Shown: piece by piece, positions 21,873-33,905 of the stretch | Layout: every line of letters begins with the position of its first letter | Position numbering within the stretch: the first letter of the stretch is position 1 | Assembly (NCBI GenBank): GCA_963573305.1 | Contig: OY754337.1 | Location: forward strand, 77,327,094-77,391,093 | Length of the DNA stretch: 64,000 nucleotides | Direction: 5' to 3' | DNA from: Pyrrhosoma nymphula | Taxonomy: Eukaryota > Arthropoda > Insecta > Odonata > Coenagrionidae | Notes under the pieces: model-generated | Databases searched by the model: none | What the model saw: the letters and a program-made list of their open reading frames with translations, nothing else | What the model was told of the DNA's origin: nothing | Translations under genes and position numbers: made by a program

Positions 21873-22850
21873 CACAACAAATCCTGCGAGAAGGGGGGGC
21901 GATGCCGCTTAAGGTATGTTGACAAGCATTTTCTCCATCGACAAGCAAATGAAGCATTGTTCCTTAAACGGTACGTGACAAACGTAATTTCGTTATTCAT
22001 CGATCTCAATGGTGAATAAAATTCTCTGGATCATCAAGGAAGTCACTGCGCGAACCTAGTAGCTTCTGCAAGATCAGCAAAATCATTTTTTAGGTCATTC
22101 TTGCGACATGAGGTTCCAAAACGTTCATTATGGCGCCATGGAAGCATCATTTGAGATGGTATGATGCATGCAGAAAACTCAAACTTAAGTTGAAATATTA
22201 CTTTGTACAGTTCCCTAGTAATACGTCCTCATTACCTATTTGGCAATGTACTGTCTTTCGTTCGATATTTCAGGTGCGCGAAATATTTCAAATATTTATA
22301 ATCAAATGTATCAAAACTGTAGGCAGTAACCAAGCATCAGAAAATGGAAATGGGACGAGTTATTAGGTAAAAACAATTAGACAACTACAGCAAGTTATCA
22401 AATGGAGATTGAGTACATTTGCGATTACGTTACGCCGAATAGTCATAAAGTTCTTCATCTTTTTTATCATATTACAGGTAGTCATTTCAATTTACCCTCA
22501 ACAAAAGAAGAACAAATTTGACAGAATTTTTTTAAAACCTGTCTTGACTTTCATCCACTTTATTGAAACTTGAAAACAAAGTAGTAAAACATAAACGATT
22601 TTGTGCCGTAATTTACAGAAAAACTGTTAAAAGTTGCAGGAGAGTACGAAGCAGGTAACTACGCAAAGTTTGTTAGAACGTATGTCCTAAGTATGCTGAT
22701 GATATTCATGGTCAACGGAGAACTCATTACTATAATTAATGTCACTATGAGGCTCAAATATTTAAAACCTAAATGCAAAAAATCCAATATGTAACCTAAT
22801 AATATTCAAAACAAATGTTTGAAGAAGATGAAAAAGTCTTGACAGCTACA
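21873..22850. other. AT-rich stretch, no gene recognised
   Basis: It includes a short GA/G run (AGAAGGGGGGGCG at about 21890) and no recognised domains. Confidence 0.5.
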
Positions 22851-23173
22851 CAAGGGCGTACTTAGGGTATGGCAGGGAGGGCAGATGCCCTGGTCTGCAC
22901 TTGAAGGGCGGCGCCAAAAAATCAGTATGTTGATATCCCATAGTTATTTACAACACTCAGAGTTTACACTTAGCAAATTACACACTTTAAGAGTATACAC
23001 CCGGGTTATTTTTTATATTATACATATTTTCCTGGGAAAGTCATCAAACAGGCTTCCTAATTAGGCACTACAAAGTATTTAAAAGTAGCACCAAAATTAT
23101 GTAATGGCTAATGCAAATGCAAAAATTTTCTAACCCCCTGCCATGGGCGCTAAATAACCTGCGTACGCTCCTG
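22851..23173. mobile_element. hAT-like MITE (323 bp)
   Basis: The left end CAAGGGCGTACTTAGGGT and the right end (reverse complement CAGGAGCGTACGCAGGTT) form diverged terminal inverted repeats beginning CA, as expected for hAT. Subterminal GGCAGGGAGGG (left) also resembles the right end's inner GGCAGGGGG. Flanking octamers CAGCTACA and TATCTGCA match at 5 of 8 positions, consistent with a decayed 8-bp hAT target duplication. There is no coding sequence. Confidence 0.6.
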
Positions 23174-26100
23174 TATCTGCAACCACATCTAATCACAACA
23201 GGAATTTAAAAAACACAATATTTCATAATATAAATAACATAACATTTAAATTTCATAAATATTCAACTTTTTCTCCTCACTCTTTACTTAAACGCTCCAA
23301 CAAGTGTAATAGGAAAAAAAATTGTATCGCATATTTGTTCGGGATATCTTTCCATACATTGCTCCTACTTACAAATCAGGTAACTGTTCTCCCTTAACAA
23401 CAAATCTAAAGAAACCACATCCATCAAATGCATTTGAGCTCCAGAAAACCAGAAAACGCCTTTCATTTATCGATTACACGTCAACAGACGTGGTCTCTCC
23501 TCGTCTCCAGTGAGTGATTCAGTGGACTCCTTTCGCCTCGGAGAGCAAAAAAATCCTCGGGGGAAAGAATTCTCCAGCCTTGAATCCAATCAGATAAAAA
23601 TGCCACTGGCGGCAAATAAACGCTATCACGGGGATTGTTACAATGTGTCGGCGACGGAGGAAAGCCTGAATTGGATCGTAAAGACGCATAACAGCTTCGC
23701 TCCCCAGAAAGAAAGAGCCAAAACTTCAGCGCGACACGTCTTATTGGGCGTGATATTGGGCCGCTCAGCGTCACAGTCGAAGGCGACTGCGCCATTGATG
23801 CGTGAGAAACCTAAAAAGGAGTGGAGACATTAAATTTCAGTCACAGCCAGTGAGTTACTTGTGGGATTAGCTACCGAAGGATGTCTAGTTTTCTCATAAT
23901 TGATGAATTTCTCTTCAGAGGTCACAGAGCCTCATCGTCGATTATGGATAAGAGATATGAATATGCAAATAAAAGAATTAAACATTCCTACTCATAATAA
24001 TTTCCGAGCATTCATCTCTGTAAAACAAAATGTATATAAAATTCAACAAACGATTGCAGCTAAATATATGTATTTAGCAAATGTTCTTTCTGGGGTGCGT
24101 TTAATTAAACTCATACTAGTCTTATCTGACAGAGGCCTTTAATTTGAAAAGAAACAAAATTATTCAGAGGATATGAAGAACGAATATCTCGGAGTGAATC
24201 ACTGCATCAAGCATACATACTTATAGTTATCTACAGAGGAAGGAATTGGAAGAGATTCAACAGAACATGTTGCTTTAGGGATGAAGCATAATCGTGCATT
24301 TTCCGAAAAGTATTGGTGTAAATGTAGAAAAATAAAGTATTCCTCTTTTCAGACGGCACTTTGTTAACGCACGCCGGAATACTCCGTAAAGATCACATCA
24401 GAGCTGTGGACGACCTTGAGCAACGCCTCGATCGAAACTTGAACCTCCACCCCCATCCCCTCGTTTCAAATGCTAAGCGCAGCGAACCAAACGCTCTTTC
24501 CCCTCAGTCCAAATACCACGCCGACATTTGAGAAGGCTCGACAAAAATTCATGATAAGGATGATTAAAAGCATATCGGTCGCGAAATCTCGTTTAGATGG
24601 ATACAAATGTAGTGACGAAAGTATTAAATCAATTAACGTTATGTAGTTGTGCCGGCAGCCTGGAACGGGATGTGGAGCATTGGGCCAAGAGCTAGTGCAT
24701 GCCCCTCATAACCCTACTTCTGGGGGCATTGACGCTGATGTCAGAAGCTTCATCAAATAAGAACATAATAAGGAGAATGAACAGGGATAAATGGACTAAA
24801 AACAAAAGAGATGTTCAAAGAATGAATGACTGCAGGGTAAAGAGAAGCAAAACGAAAAAAAATTTAGGTGAGATGGCCGAATAGTAGATTGACAGGAAAG
24901 CTAAAACAACCAAGAGAAGAGAACTGAAGTTCAACTACGACAGGAAACTGATAAGGAATATGGTACTGAGGAAGATCAATAAACATAATAGGCAAATGCC
25001 GTTAAGTAAAGAACTGTAATGAACCAGTAGGAAATATTATTAATCTTTTAACAATGACGTTTAACATTAACGCGTATTTGAGAAGATAAGATTAAAATAT
25101 TTTTGAGTATTCTCTGTGAAAAGTTTGACCTCTGACACCCCAGAGTCATTGTTCCCCGCACATAGCACTTCCATTTTCTGGTTTAACCATAAACTCATCA
25201 GTGGTGATCGAATCGTCACGTTTCTTGCTGCCCAACCTTCCTCTACTCGTTGATAGATAGCAATGATTAGAGCCATCAAAGAGCAATAAAATATCGATCC
25301 AAAAAGCTCCACGTCCACTTCTTGCAGTTGATTTATTGTTTCGTGGATACCATGAGAAGGGTAGAGATGAAATGGCTACCGTAAGCCATCCGATGAGGCA
25401 GAAACTCGCCGTCTACCGGAAAAGATCCTCCTCAGCAATCAACTGCCTCCTTCGACTCAGTGGGTGCGAGGGCCGCGTTTACCCCACTTCACCACTCACA
25501 AGGCAAAAGCGATGGTCTAGCGAATCATGAGGTGGCCAAAGATAGCCCTTGCCCATCAGTGAAAGATGGCATTTTTGTTTGGCTGTGATAATTGTTCACG
25601 ACTTAATAATTTTTACATGCAAGGCAAATATATTACATTTGAATATCTTATATTTTATCCTTCTTAACGAGACCTCACTTAACGTACACTCCTCTTTGTG
25701 AACAATTAGCCTCCAGAAAATACATCTAAATCAAAATAAAATTGACACGTAAATTAAAATTAAAGATGCCAGAGAAACTATTCTGATTGCATGAATTTTC
25801 AGAATCAGTTATTAATCCGATAAACATGAAATAGAATGATTTGACATGAACGCAAGTGGAGAAGGCTCCATCAGTTTCACGTTAGAATTTATATTTGGAC
25901 AAGCATGGTAATGCAGTGACGTCGTTAATGATTCTTCTATGATTGAGTCAAATGAATGTCCTATGCTGAGTTTAAATATCAACTTCAGAAAGTGGTTTAT
26001 AAAATGACTGATATTCTACCTTCAAAGAAATTTTATGAAAAGTTCATTTTCAGATATAAACAAACGAATCCTTTTTATTCATGTTAAAAGTTCCAAACTC

Positions 26101-26299
26101 ACTAAACGCTTAAATCTTATATTTGTGAACATTGTTTTACCACAAAAATAAGAGAGTTATATTTTTAAATCACTTTCGTCCTCCCGATAAGACTTGTTGC
26201 AAAAGTATGCAAAAAATAACTCCTCATAGATTTAGAGCATAGAGCAGTACCTCTGCAGTGAAAGGAAAAAAAATACCCTCATATGCTCCTTTATATAGG
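23174..26299. other. No recognised gene; several short frames
   Basis: A plus frame at 23510-23833 (107 codons) lies in moderately GC-rich sequence and matches no family I know; it overlaps an antisense frame of similar length, so coding status is doubtful. A plus frame at 25336-25530 is similarly unrecognised. The rest is AT-rich. Confidence 0.45.
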
Positions 26300-26820
26300 C
26301 AGAATACGACGCAATAGACATTAAGAGCAGAATAGCCCAAGCTAAGGAAGCGTTTATAATGGAAAAGGTAACTACCTTGCTCGAAGGACTGCAAACGAGG
26401 ACACAGTATGCGAAAGTATTTGTGTGGAGCGTGGCATTCTCTGGATTGGAAACATGGACCATAGGAAAATTAAGCCATAAAATATTATCTTTAGGAATCT
26501 GGTGTTGGAGGCGGATGCTGAAGATCAAAATGTACGGTTAAAATAAGAAATGAAGAAGTTCATATAAAGAAGAGTAGAAATGGGTAGGACCATAAGGAAA
26601 TCCAGGAAAAGAAGAACCAAATGGATTTTCCACACTCTGAGACACAATGGGTTTGTGTGGTTAAGTCCCAAATGCCAAGGGACAAGTATATTGACCAAAT
26701 AATGAGGAAAGTACACAAGCAGAATAACCAGGGAGTAAGGATTATAAGCAATAGATAGGGATCTTTGGAAGGCTGCAGTCAGCTAATCTTAGGATTTAAC
26801 GACCAATGATGATGACGACA
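26300..26820 (+). pseudogene. Endonuclease-RT type retrotransposon tail, decayed
   Basis: The start gives DIKSRIAQAKEAFIMEK, the KDIKxRIxxAKxAF motif of this insect retrotransposon group. Then come FVWSVAFSGLETW and ILSLGIWCWRRMLKI, matching the (V/L)WSVA(L)YGxETW...MWCWRRMLK hallmark with substitutions (SGLETW for YGAETW). After 26541 the frame breaks repeatedly. The region ends with a segment reading roughly DLWKAAVSQL followed by a short TGATGATGACGAC tail typical of these elements' 3' ends. There is no RT catalytic core, so only the C-terminal quarter inserted or survived. Confidence 0.8.
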
Positions 26821-29800
26821 CTTGGCCACCATACTTCGATTTGGATGGAAACTTATCTCAACTGGATGACGGACCGTAAAAATAAATATATTTTCCACTT
26901 GTAATGCAATTTTCAATTGACTCAGCCGCTTCCTTTCTACATCCAGCAGCCTTAATGTTCTGAACAGAGCTCTTCCTGCAGCTACATATATCATCACTTT
27001 GCGTTGGGTTGCACCGATCAAAGTCATTAAGATCGGAACAAAAGTGTGCTACGTCGATCATCCATCGTAATCCATCGGGTGATCATTCCACCAATTGGTT
27101 CCAGGTAAAGTCACGAATTCACACATGAAAAGCGCATGGCCAACTTTTATACCGATGGAGAAGCATTATAATCTGAATATTGGGTTAATATTTAAATTTA
27201 AAATAATTACGTTTAGGAGAGTGATTCGAGCTATTAAATAAGACAACAGATGTCTTTGTTTCCTACGCAGGGACCCTGCTATTGAGGAGAAATAAGTAGA
27301 ATGAAAAGATTTGGAAGTTTAGGAATGCATATAACATTTACTTTACCAAAAATATCTGTCCCATAAAATCCTTCGCACATTTCACAAATGCACAGAAACT
27401 AACCCCTTACGCTGGAATGGAGCCCGAAGTCGGTATGGTATGCAGGAAAGAGGTACGCTTATTGCAATGGAATTTTATTATGAATATCGGCAACACAGAC
27501 GAGTTTTCAATAGAGTATTGCTTTTCTGAAAATGAATTCACTGGGCAGTGTAACCATTGAATAACACTTATTTTTGCTTGATAAAACACTAGTGGCACAT
27601 TATTACGTCCCTCTTCCCTTACCAGATAAGGACTGGAACCTATCCTTAGCAACTCAGTAGATTAGCCAACCGAAAAGCATTAAGAATGTGAAATTTCAAA
27701 AGTTTCGAGGCTATTAAAAGTCATTCGTATTACTTATACCCAAACCAATTAAGTAGCTTCATTATATCAAAAACATATGTTTTCAGCTTAATAGTCATTA
27801 TGAGTGGCCTGAAATTATTGAAGAAGAAGGTGTCATAAAAATCCCGTTAAAGCAACTGAAGTAGTTAATGGATATGCCTCATCAGGTGCAAGATATCACA
27901 GCTACCTACGTACACCGGTAACTCATCGTAATTTCGCAGCTATTGACATTGCGGTGAAGCAGTAAGGTCAATTACACCACCACTTAAAGGCAACAATGTT
28001 TCTTTCCCGCCTAATTAAGCACTATACTGAATAATTACGGTGAAATTATCATCAAAGTCTAATGTCAAAATGAGATAGCAGTGATCTACATAGAAATTAA
28101 AGTTTTCTCTAATATTTCATAGTTTAAAGTACCTACTAAGAGGACATCATTCTCTAGAGAGAAAGATAAATAATCAGGAGATTTAATGTGGACTTGAGCG
28201 CTGATCAAGATTAACAATTAAGTTTGCATTACTGTTTGTTTCCACTTGATTTTCTTAAATGTTTGAGAAAGATGACATTTCTTATTTCCAGCTTCATTTT
28301 ACTTGTTCAATGCAATGTATTGTTTGACGGGAACTCGGATTCGGAGCTGACGCATTTCTTACTCAACGTTTGGAATTGAAAATGCGCTAATGGTCAGATG
28401 AAGAAACGATACCTATGCATCCAATGGAGTTATGAGGTCAATAAGTCAACGTATTCGTTCAATTTGCATTGCAGAAACATTCGATACATTTATTGGTTTC
28501 GTAAATGATCTCAAAACCTATTTGTCTTGATACAATCGAGTTTAATACATAGGTATGAGTTTCATAAGAAATCAAGATGACGGACACGCCATGAAACACT
28601 TGGAATCTTAATTAATTAATAAAAGAGTTGTCATGTGACAAATGACGAGTTACTCAAACTGACTATTAATAATGTGTATAAGTAATTTACTTACATGAGA
28701 TAAACCTATACAAATGTTTTTCAGCGGCATGAGAGTAGATGAAACATCTGAAGCAATGGTTACTGGGAGATAAATTACGAAAACGATTTTAATGAAACGA
28801 ATGCTTTTCGGCGTAACTTGGTAGAACGAATTGAAAGAAAGTAAAATTTAACTTTTTTAAATCACACAACAGTTAATTCACACGGTTTCACCAGTTTCAC
28901 CCGTAAGGGTATCATCACGTACAGTGAAAATGTTAAAACTTTGGGAAAGTATATATACGTGAAACTCATGGGCAGGGGGGAGGAGCGAGAGTTCCCACAA
29001 ACCGAATTTATAAATGAGTTCCATAACTTTATGGATTGCATAACTATTGATCCCATCGCTAAATGTCCTTGCAACCGGTCATTAGACCTTCTGATAATTT
29101 GCACAAGCATTTACATCAAAAGTGCAGGTCCACTGTGCGTCAAAAGCAAAACAATAAAACCAGAAAAAAGCTTGTGTCAAAAGCAAACTCCGAAGCAAAT
29201 GTTGCGCATTTGCGGAGTTTCAGTGCATTTGGTGCGTCGGTACCCTAACCTAAGGTTAAAAGGTCTACGTTTCACGGTTAGCATAAACCTTCTATGGAAA
29301 TTTCGGAAGGTAGCGGTATGTATGCTGACGATTCTTCAGCGAAACACACGTGTTTCATTTCAATAACCCCGTGGGCGTGTGGAGGAGTCGTTTGCTTCTG
29401 GTTACGCCATTGCGACACTCCCTTGCGAAATCCCTTTGCTTGACGCGTAAGTGGCCTCGATTAAACTAACTCTACCAAAATGCTTCCTTTTTGAGAGACA
29501 TTTAGTTGCTAGACGATCAAAATATGTGTTTGCAGAGACGAATAAAAGGTAGTCGGGCCGAACGAAATGCAGCGTCACATTTTGCCTAATACATTAATTT
29601 AAATACCCACTGAGGAGTTAAACACTCAAATATTAAATCTCCGCTTGAGGGGTTAATAATCGGGTAAACGATTTTGTAGTAACGTGAATACTTAGATGGT
29701 TTTCTTGAAATAGAACAAGCAAAAAATTCATAAAAATCGTTATAGCTCGGAATTCTTTTGAAAAATATAATTGCTACGGTGTTACAGTGCATCGAATATA

Positions 29801-30520
29801 AAAATATTATTGAAATAATATTGATATATCACATATACTTTGAGAAAATAATCACGCTTTAATTCAGACTCAATCCCAATGTATAATTTGCATTAAAACC
29901 ACGCAGCTACCGTCAATAACGTTACACTTTAGCGCAGATGTTAATATTTTGTAAAAATTAGGGACAGCCTCCGGATATTAAACAAATAGCATAGAAGTAA
30001 CCAACACAAAACATGAATAACTAAAAGTCTTTACTAATGAGATTTGCATGGCTGGCTATTTTTCCGGTCAATTCTGACGGGTAATAAAGTATTATTTGCA
30101 TAGCATCATATAAATATATATAATATAAGTGAGAAAGTAAGATATTTTAACATAGTTTGCTTTTCAACCTGAAGAATAACTTTAACATGAGTTGTACAGA
30201 AGTTAAGTGTAACAGTGAACAAGTATTTTAATAATATTTATTCAAATAAAACCAAATAAAATCTGTGCTAATAAGATTTTCATTACTGGGTATTTTTCCT
30301 GTCATTTTTGACATTTTATCACCTGGTTTACATATAATATGGCTGACGTGAACCCATAGAGAATACCACATTTTCCCGTCATTTATTAAAACGACTTCCC
30401 CATGGAAAAAAGACAAAGCCATACGAATTTGACGGCAGTTTTCGAAGGAATATATACTAAGAATATGGTCCTGCAACTCAACTGGTTGCACATTAGGCTG
30501 CCGGGCGATGACCTCAGCGC
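26821..30520. other. AT-rich stretch, no gene recognised
   Basis: About 3.7 kb without recognised elements. A plus frame at 28941-29366 (141 codons) is the longest here and shows no known domain. A small palindrome GAAACACACGTGTTTC lies at about 29340. Confidence 0.45.
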
Positions 30521-30523
30521 TTA

Positions 30524-30807
30524 GGGGCTGTCCATAAATGATATCCACACGATTGGGGGGGAGGGTCACCACCTTGTGACAATGTATGACAGAGGGGGAG
30601 TCGGGGGGCTATGCTTCATGCGACACCCACGCATCCACTGTATATTATGTCTTATTTTTACTCAGACTGTGGGGGGGAGTAGAAGTTTTATCATTTTTGT
30701 GACAGCATTAAAGGAGGGGGGGTGGCAATACTTGTGTCTAACTGTGACAGGGGGGGAGTGGGTCTAGTTTGGTCCAAAATTTTGTGACATGATTTATGGA
30801 CAGCCCC
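30524..30807. mobile_element. PIF/Harbinger-like MITE (284 bp) with TTA target duplication
   Basis: Ends GGGGCTGTCCATAAAT (30524-30539) and its inverted copy ATTTATGGACAGCCCC (30792-30807) are perfectly matched over 16 bases. Both are directly flanked by TTA (30521-30523 and 30808-30810). A TWA three-base duplication is the signature of PIF/Harbinger transposition. The interior is G-rich on the plus strand with repeated GTGACA and GGGGGGAGT blocks and has no transposase. Perfect terminal repeats and an intact target duplication suggest a relatively young insertion. Confidence 0.8.
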
Positions 30808-31149
30808 TTAAGTCAAGATAAATGATATATTTCATGGTGGATTCATGTATTGGATTAATTATCATCCGTAATCTTAATTGCAGGGAGTGCAATTTCGGGC
30901 ATAATTTTCAGATATTTGCAAATGATCATGGCTATCGACGAATTTTTTTTAGGTCAAAAAGAATTATTAATGAGTACCACAAATAAAAAAGTTGAGAACA
31001 ACGCTGCCAAGAATATTTCGCCGCAATTCCTGCCAAATTTCCTTCCCAGTATGAGTATTCTAGCAATTGCTGTCCAATAAATCCGGAAGGAGCATGCTCA
31101 AAACATGAGCGGAGGATTAATGTCTGTGCAAATGAGGCGTTGAGAGAGG

Positions 31150-31750
31150 TAATCTAAATGGATAACGACTGAAACAGAACTGCCGCCCCGATTCTCTCCC
31201 GCGAGCATTTTTTTCACGCGAGAGAGCACTGCAGCGTCGCATCGCCAAGAAAAAAATAACACCAGCAAACAATTTGGCAGCTAATTCAGCAGATTTCCTC
31301 CGGGAGGCGGGGCAAATAGGTCCCAAGTCGAGTGGAAGAGCATCATCGCGGGATTGAGAAAAGAGAAGATGCAGGGCTAAGAAGCATAAGCGAATCCTCT
31401 CACAATGGGGTTGAGGTGTCCTTCATGTGGCGGTTGAGAGGTTGTCTCGCGGGGAAAGGAGGTCGACGAGATTGGGGTGTGAGGGGACCACCGCCGCCAA
31501 AGGGGGCCAGATCGGCGAAAGAGAACCGGGGGACGGAGGGGAGCGTGGAATGAGCGAGGGAGAGAGGGGGGGAAGGGAAGAGGGGAGATCGGCGCCGAAA
31601 GTGTCCCTATCCTCTCAAGGGAGGGGTCAACGGGGGCAGGAATGGGGGAAGGTAGGAGGAGAGGGGGCCGCGGCCCCGATTCCCCGGACCAAGCACTCTT
31701 ATGCACAATCTTTGCTTATGCTTACCCACGGCATTGGGGAGAGAGTGGTG
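31150..31750. other. GC/CpG-rich, strongly purine-rich island
   Basis: Plus strand is G/A-rich (for example GAGAGAGGGGGGGAAGGGAAG at about 31560, mirrored by overlapping open frames on both strands). No domain is recognisable; codon-like openness reflects the lack of T and therefore of stops. Confidence 0.5.
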
Positions 31751-31753
31751 ATC

Positions 31754-31910
31754 GGGTTGGTGAGGTGGCCAGAGTTCTGGCTTCCCATCTGAAAGGACCC
31801 GGGATAGAATCCCGTTAGTGGCAGAGATATTTCAGTGAGGTTAGTCAATGTCACTTGGGAGTCATGAGGAGAGCGCTTCAAGGCGTAGTAGTAATAATAA
31901 CAATAATGTG
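31754..31910 (+). mobile_element. tRNA-derived SINE with trinucleotide tail
   Basis: The head GGTTGGTGAGGTGGCCAGAGT (A-box-like) and CGGGATAGAATCCCG (B-box-like) share TTCTGGCTTCCCA and GTGGCAGAG with the copies at 15.6 kb and 32.4 kb. It ends in GTAGTAGTAATAATAACAATAA, a short repeat tail typical of SINEs. Confidence 0.65.
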
Positions 31911-31911
31911 G

Positions 31912-32068
31912 CTCTATTAGAGCGATATTAGGACTATCAACTCCTCCCTTACATATAACTCTAAATGGACCATGACCTAGGAGTTGATAATCCTGACCAG
32001 GTGGAATTCGAGCCCGCGACTCTTGGGTTGACAGGCAAAAACTTAACCCCACCGCCACCGGGGCCGGC
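31912..32068 (-). mobile_element. SINE family A, minus strand
   Basis: On the minus strand GGCCCCGGTGGCGGTGGGGTTAAG begins the copy, CGGGCTCGAATTCCACC forms the B box, and GGATTATCAACTCC follows. The same start and GGATTATCAACTCC block occur at 61461-61509, and the B-box region recurs on the minus strand at 37.4 kb. It abuts the trinucleotide tail of the preceding SINE. Confidence 0.65.
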
Positions 32069-32126
32069 AAAGTACTCCTTCGGATAAGACGTTTAACTAT
32101 GGTCTCTATGGCACCTTTCGTGAAGT

Positions 32127-32604
32127 TGGTTGGTTAGTGACTCGGGGGTGGCGACCGATACACGAGGTCATTTGCGCCTTTGATGATAGATGGGTGGGAT
32201 GGTGATGAGAGGAAGGGTGGAGACAGATCCGTCATCGACATCAACTTACCCTCAACGAAAGGCGGTAAGGGGTCCGCATTTTAACGTCCCAACCGACTAA
32301 CGGAGCACAGCACTCGAAATGCTCTCCACAAAGCACCCAAATAGGGGCAGGTATTCCGTCAAAAAACCTCTGCCATCGCTGGGATTCGAACCTGGGACCA
32401 TCCGATTGGGAAGATAGAACTCTAGCCCCAACACTAACACGCACCTATTTCGTTAAGGAGTTAAAGTACACCCGGGTCTCCCCGTCTCTTCAACCTTCCC
32501 CCCATTCCCACATATCCCTTACATTGTCAATCTACCCACCTGTCAATGAACTTAGCTGACGGTCGCCTGCCCCCCCCCCTTGATAATCAACCAACCAACC
32601 AGGG
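32127..32604. repeat. Inverted flanks around a SINE cluster
   Basis: GTTGGTTGGTTAGTG...GGGGGTGGCGACC (32127 onward) is the inverted counterpart of GGTCGCC...CCCCCCCCCC...AACCAACCAACC (32561-32604). The two blocks bracket the minus-strand SINE and look like opposite-orientation SINE tails. Confidence 0.5.
32241..32450 (-). mobile_element. tRNA-derived SINE, minus strand
   Basis: On the minus strand GTGTTGGGGCTAGAGTTC (A-box-like) and GGTTCGAATCCCAG, a nearly ideal B box, start the copy. The body block GTGCTTTGTGGAGAGCATTTCGAG matches the 15.6 kb copy, then GTTAGTCGGTTGGGACGTTAAAA and CGTTGAGGGTAAG follow. This is the best-preserved SINE in the window. Confidence 0.75.
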
Positions 32605-32934
32605 AGAGAGGGCCATTACAGCGATCGGGGATAAAAACAGCCACAAGTCCGGGTACTCGAGGACTTATCAAAATAGGTCTTTAGCCACCGGGATGTTTCG
32701 TGGTCCCCACAACCTTCGTCGAATCTCCACTTGGAACTTGTGGATCTCTCGAAAGCCCCTACTTTGAACTCCCATCTCAAGCACCAAACCTTTCCCTCAC
32801 AAAGTAATCATCATGGCCCACAATCTCTCTTGAGCTTCTCATATCTTCTGGCTCCCGTTGCGGGGATAAAATTCCTATTCATTTCTTCTTTCCGCATGAT
32901 TTGGGATAGAAGAAGTTCAACGGGCATAAAGCAA

Positions 32935-33410
32935 GAAATAACCAAGAAAGCATTCATGTTGAAAAAGTAACTGTGTTTAACGGAAAGAAGATCATCAATA
33001 GGGAAGCATTACGTGTATATATTCGTGTGGAGTGTTGCGCCATATGGCTCCGAAACATGGAAAATTGGGACGGAAGAGAATAGAGGCTTTCGAAACATGG
33101 CGATAAAGGCGGATGCTGACGACCAAATGGACGGGTAATATCAGAAAAGAGGAATTGTATGGAATAATAGAAAGCCGTATGCTCTCAGGAAAACAAGTTC
33201 TAGATGAATAGGTTACACTTTGAGACGCAGCAAATTTATAAGGAACATAATAGAAGAGGAAATAGAAGGGAAAGTAACACGAGGAAACCGAGGGACAAAT
33301 GCATAATACAAGTAAAATGGGATATGAAACGGATGAGCCACAAGGGAATAAGAAATTAGAAGAGGAGAGGGTAGAATGGAGGGTTGCGGTCAACGAATTT
33401 TAAAATAAAT
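32935..33410 (+). pseudogene. Endonuclease-RT type retrotransposon tail, second copy
   Basis: Blocks HYVYIFVWSVAPYGSETWKI (about 33009-33068), AFETWR followed by WRRMLT-like sequence in another frame, RNIIEEEIEGKVTRGNRGT (about 33240) and ERVEWRVAVNEF near 33395 reproduce the order WSVA-YGxETW, WRRML, the basic GRGRP-like linker and the terminal WRxAV motif seen in the same retrotransposon group as the 26.3 kb copy. Frames shift several times. It ends in AT-rich sequence without a clear repeat tail. Confidence 0.75.
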
Positions 33411-33470
33411 TGACTGTTTATGATACTTTCTAAATTGATTACCCAACTACCTTTCTCACCTCTTTCATCA

Positions 33471-33905
33471 TGTTGAAACTCTGAGTAAGTCCATTTTTAT
33501 CATTCATGTAAGTCATTTATCTCTACCGTATTTTAAATTCCGCCGAAAATGACTTTTCCGCCCCTAGCACATCGCTTGATATGCCCGGCATTATTTTATT
33601 TTGTTCTCTGCATGAAGTAGTATCTGGTAGCATTCATATATCAATAGCATTAGTAATATTAACCACTAGATGTGTCTTTAGCATTGTAATGCATGTTCGC
33701 ATGTTCATTTACGTAGCACTCTCTCAGTCTCTGGTTTGACTGCGCACTGTTCTACCGACTGCTTTTTGGTCTGCGCCTAGCGGCCGGGGGAACGTGCGAG
33801 GTCCCGATTTGTGCTGGAACGATTGCTGCATGCCTGGTGTGGAATCACCCCGTGCCACACACCCTAGTTGTGGCTTGCATGGTACTTCGTGGATGTAGAT
33901 GTAGC
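33471..33905 (+). mobile_element. Internally deleted CR1/L2-like derivative
   Basis: 33471-33782 equals block B of the 21.4 kb element (about 16 substitutions, no gaps over 312 bases). It is joined directly to 33783-33905, whose end CACCCC...TGCCACACACCC...TGTGGCTTGCATGGT...GGATGTAGATGTAG is homologous to the 3' termini at 2.8 kb and 50.6 kb. A putative 5' segment fused to a 3' terminus with the coding region missing is the structure of a non-autonomous, RT-dependent derivative. There are no open frames of note. Confidence 0.6.

Noticed and set aside
23510..23833. 107-codon frame as a host exon
   Set aside because: An antisense frame of the same length overlaps it and no family or splice evidence supports either strand.
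29326..29360. CTGACGATTCTTCAGCGAAAC, another hammerhead-like match
   Set aside because: The segment between the two boxes cannot form stem II, no inverted arm is present, and the downstream palindrome GAAACACACGTGTTTC explains the GAAAC.
28941..29366. 141-codon plus frame
   Set aside because: No recognisable motif, atypical composition changes along it, and no supporting splice or promoter signals.
31332..31792. Gly/Arg/Glu-rich and Pro/Ser-rich frames
   Set aside because: Purine-rich strand lacks stop codons by composition; no recognised family.
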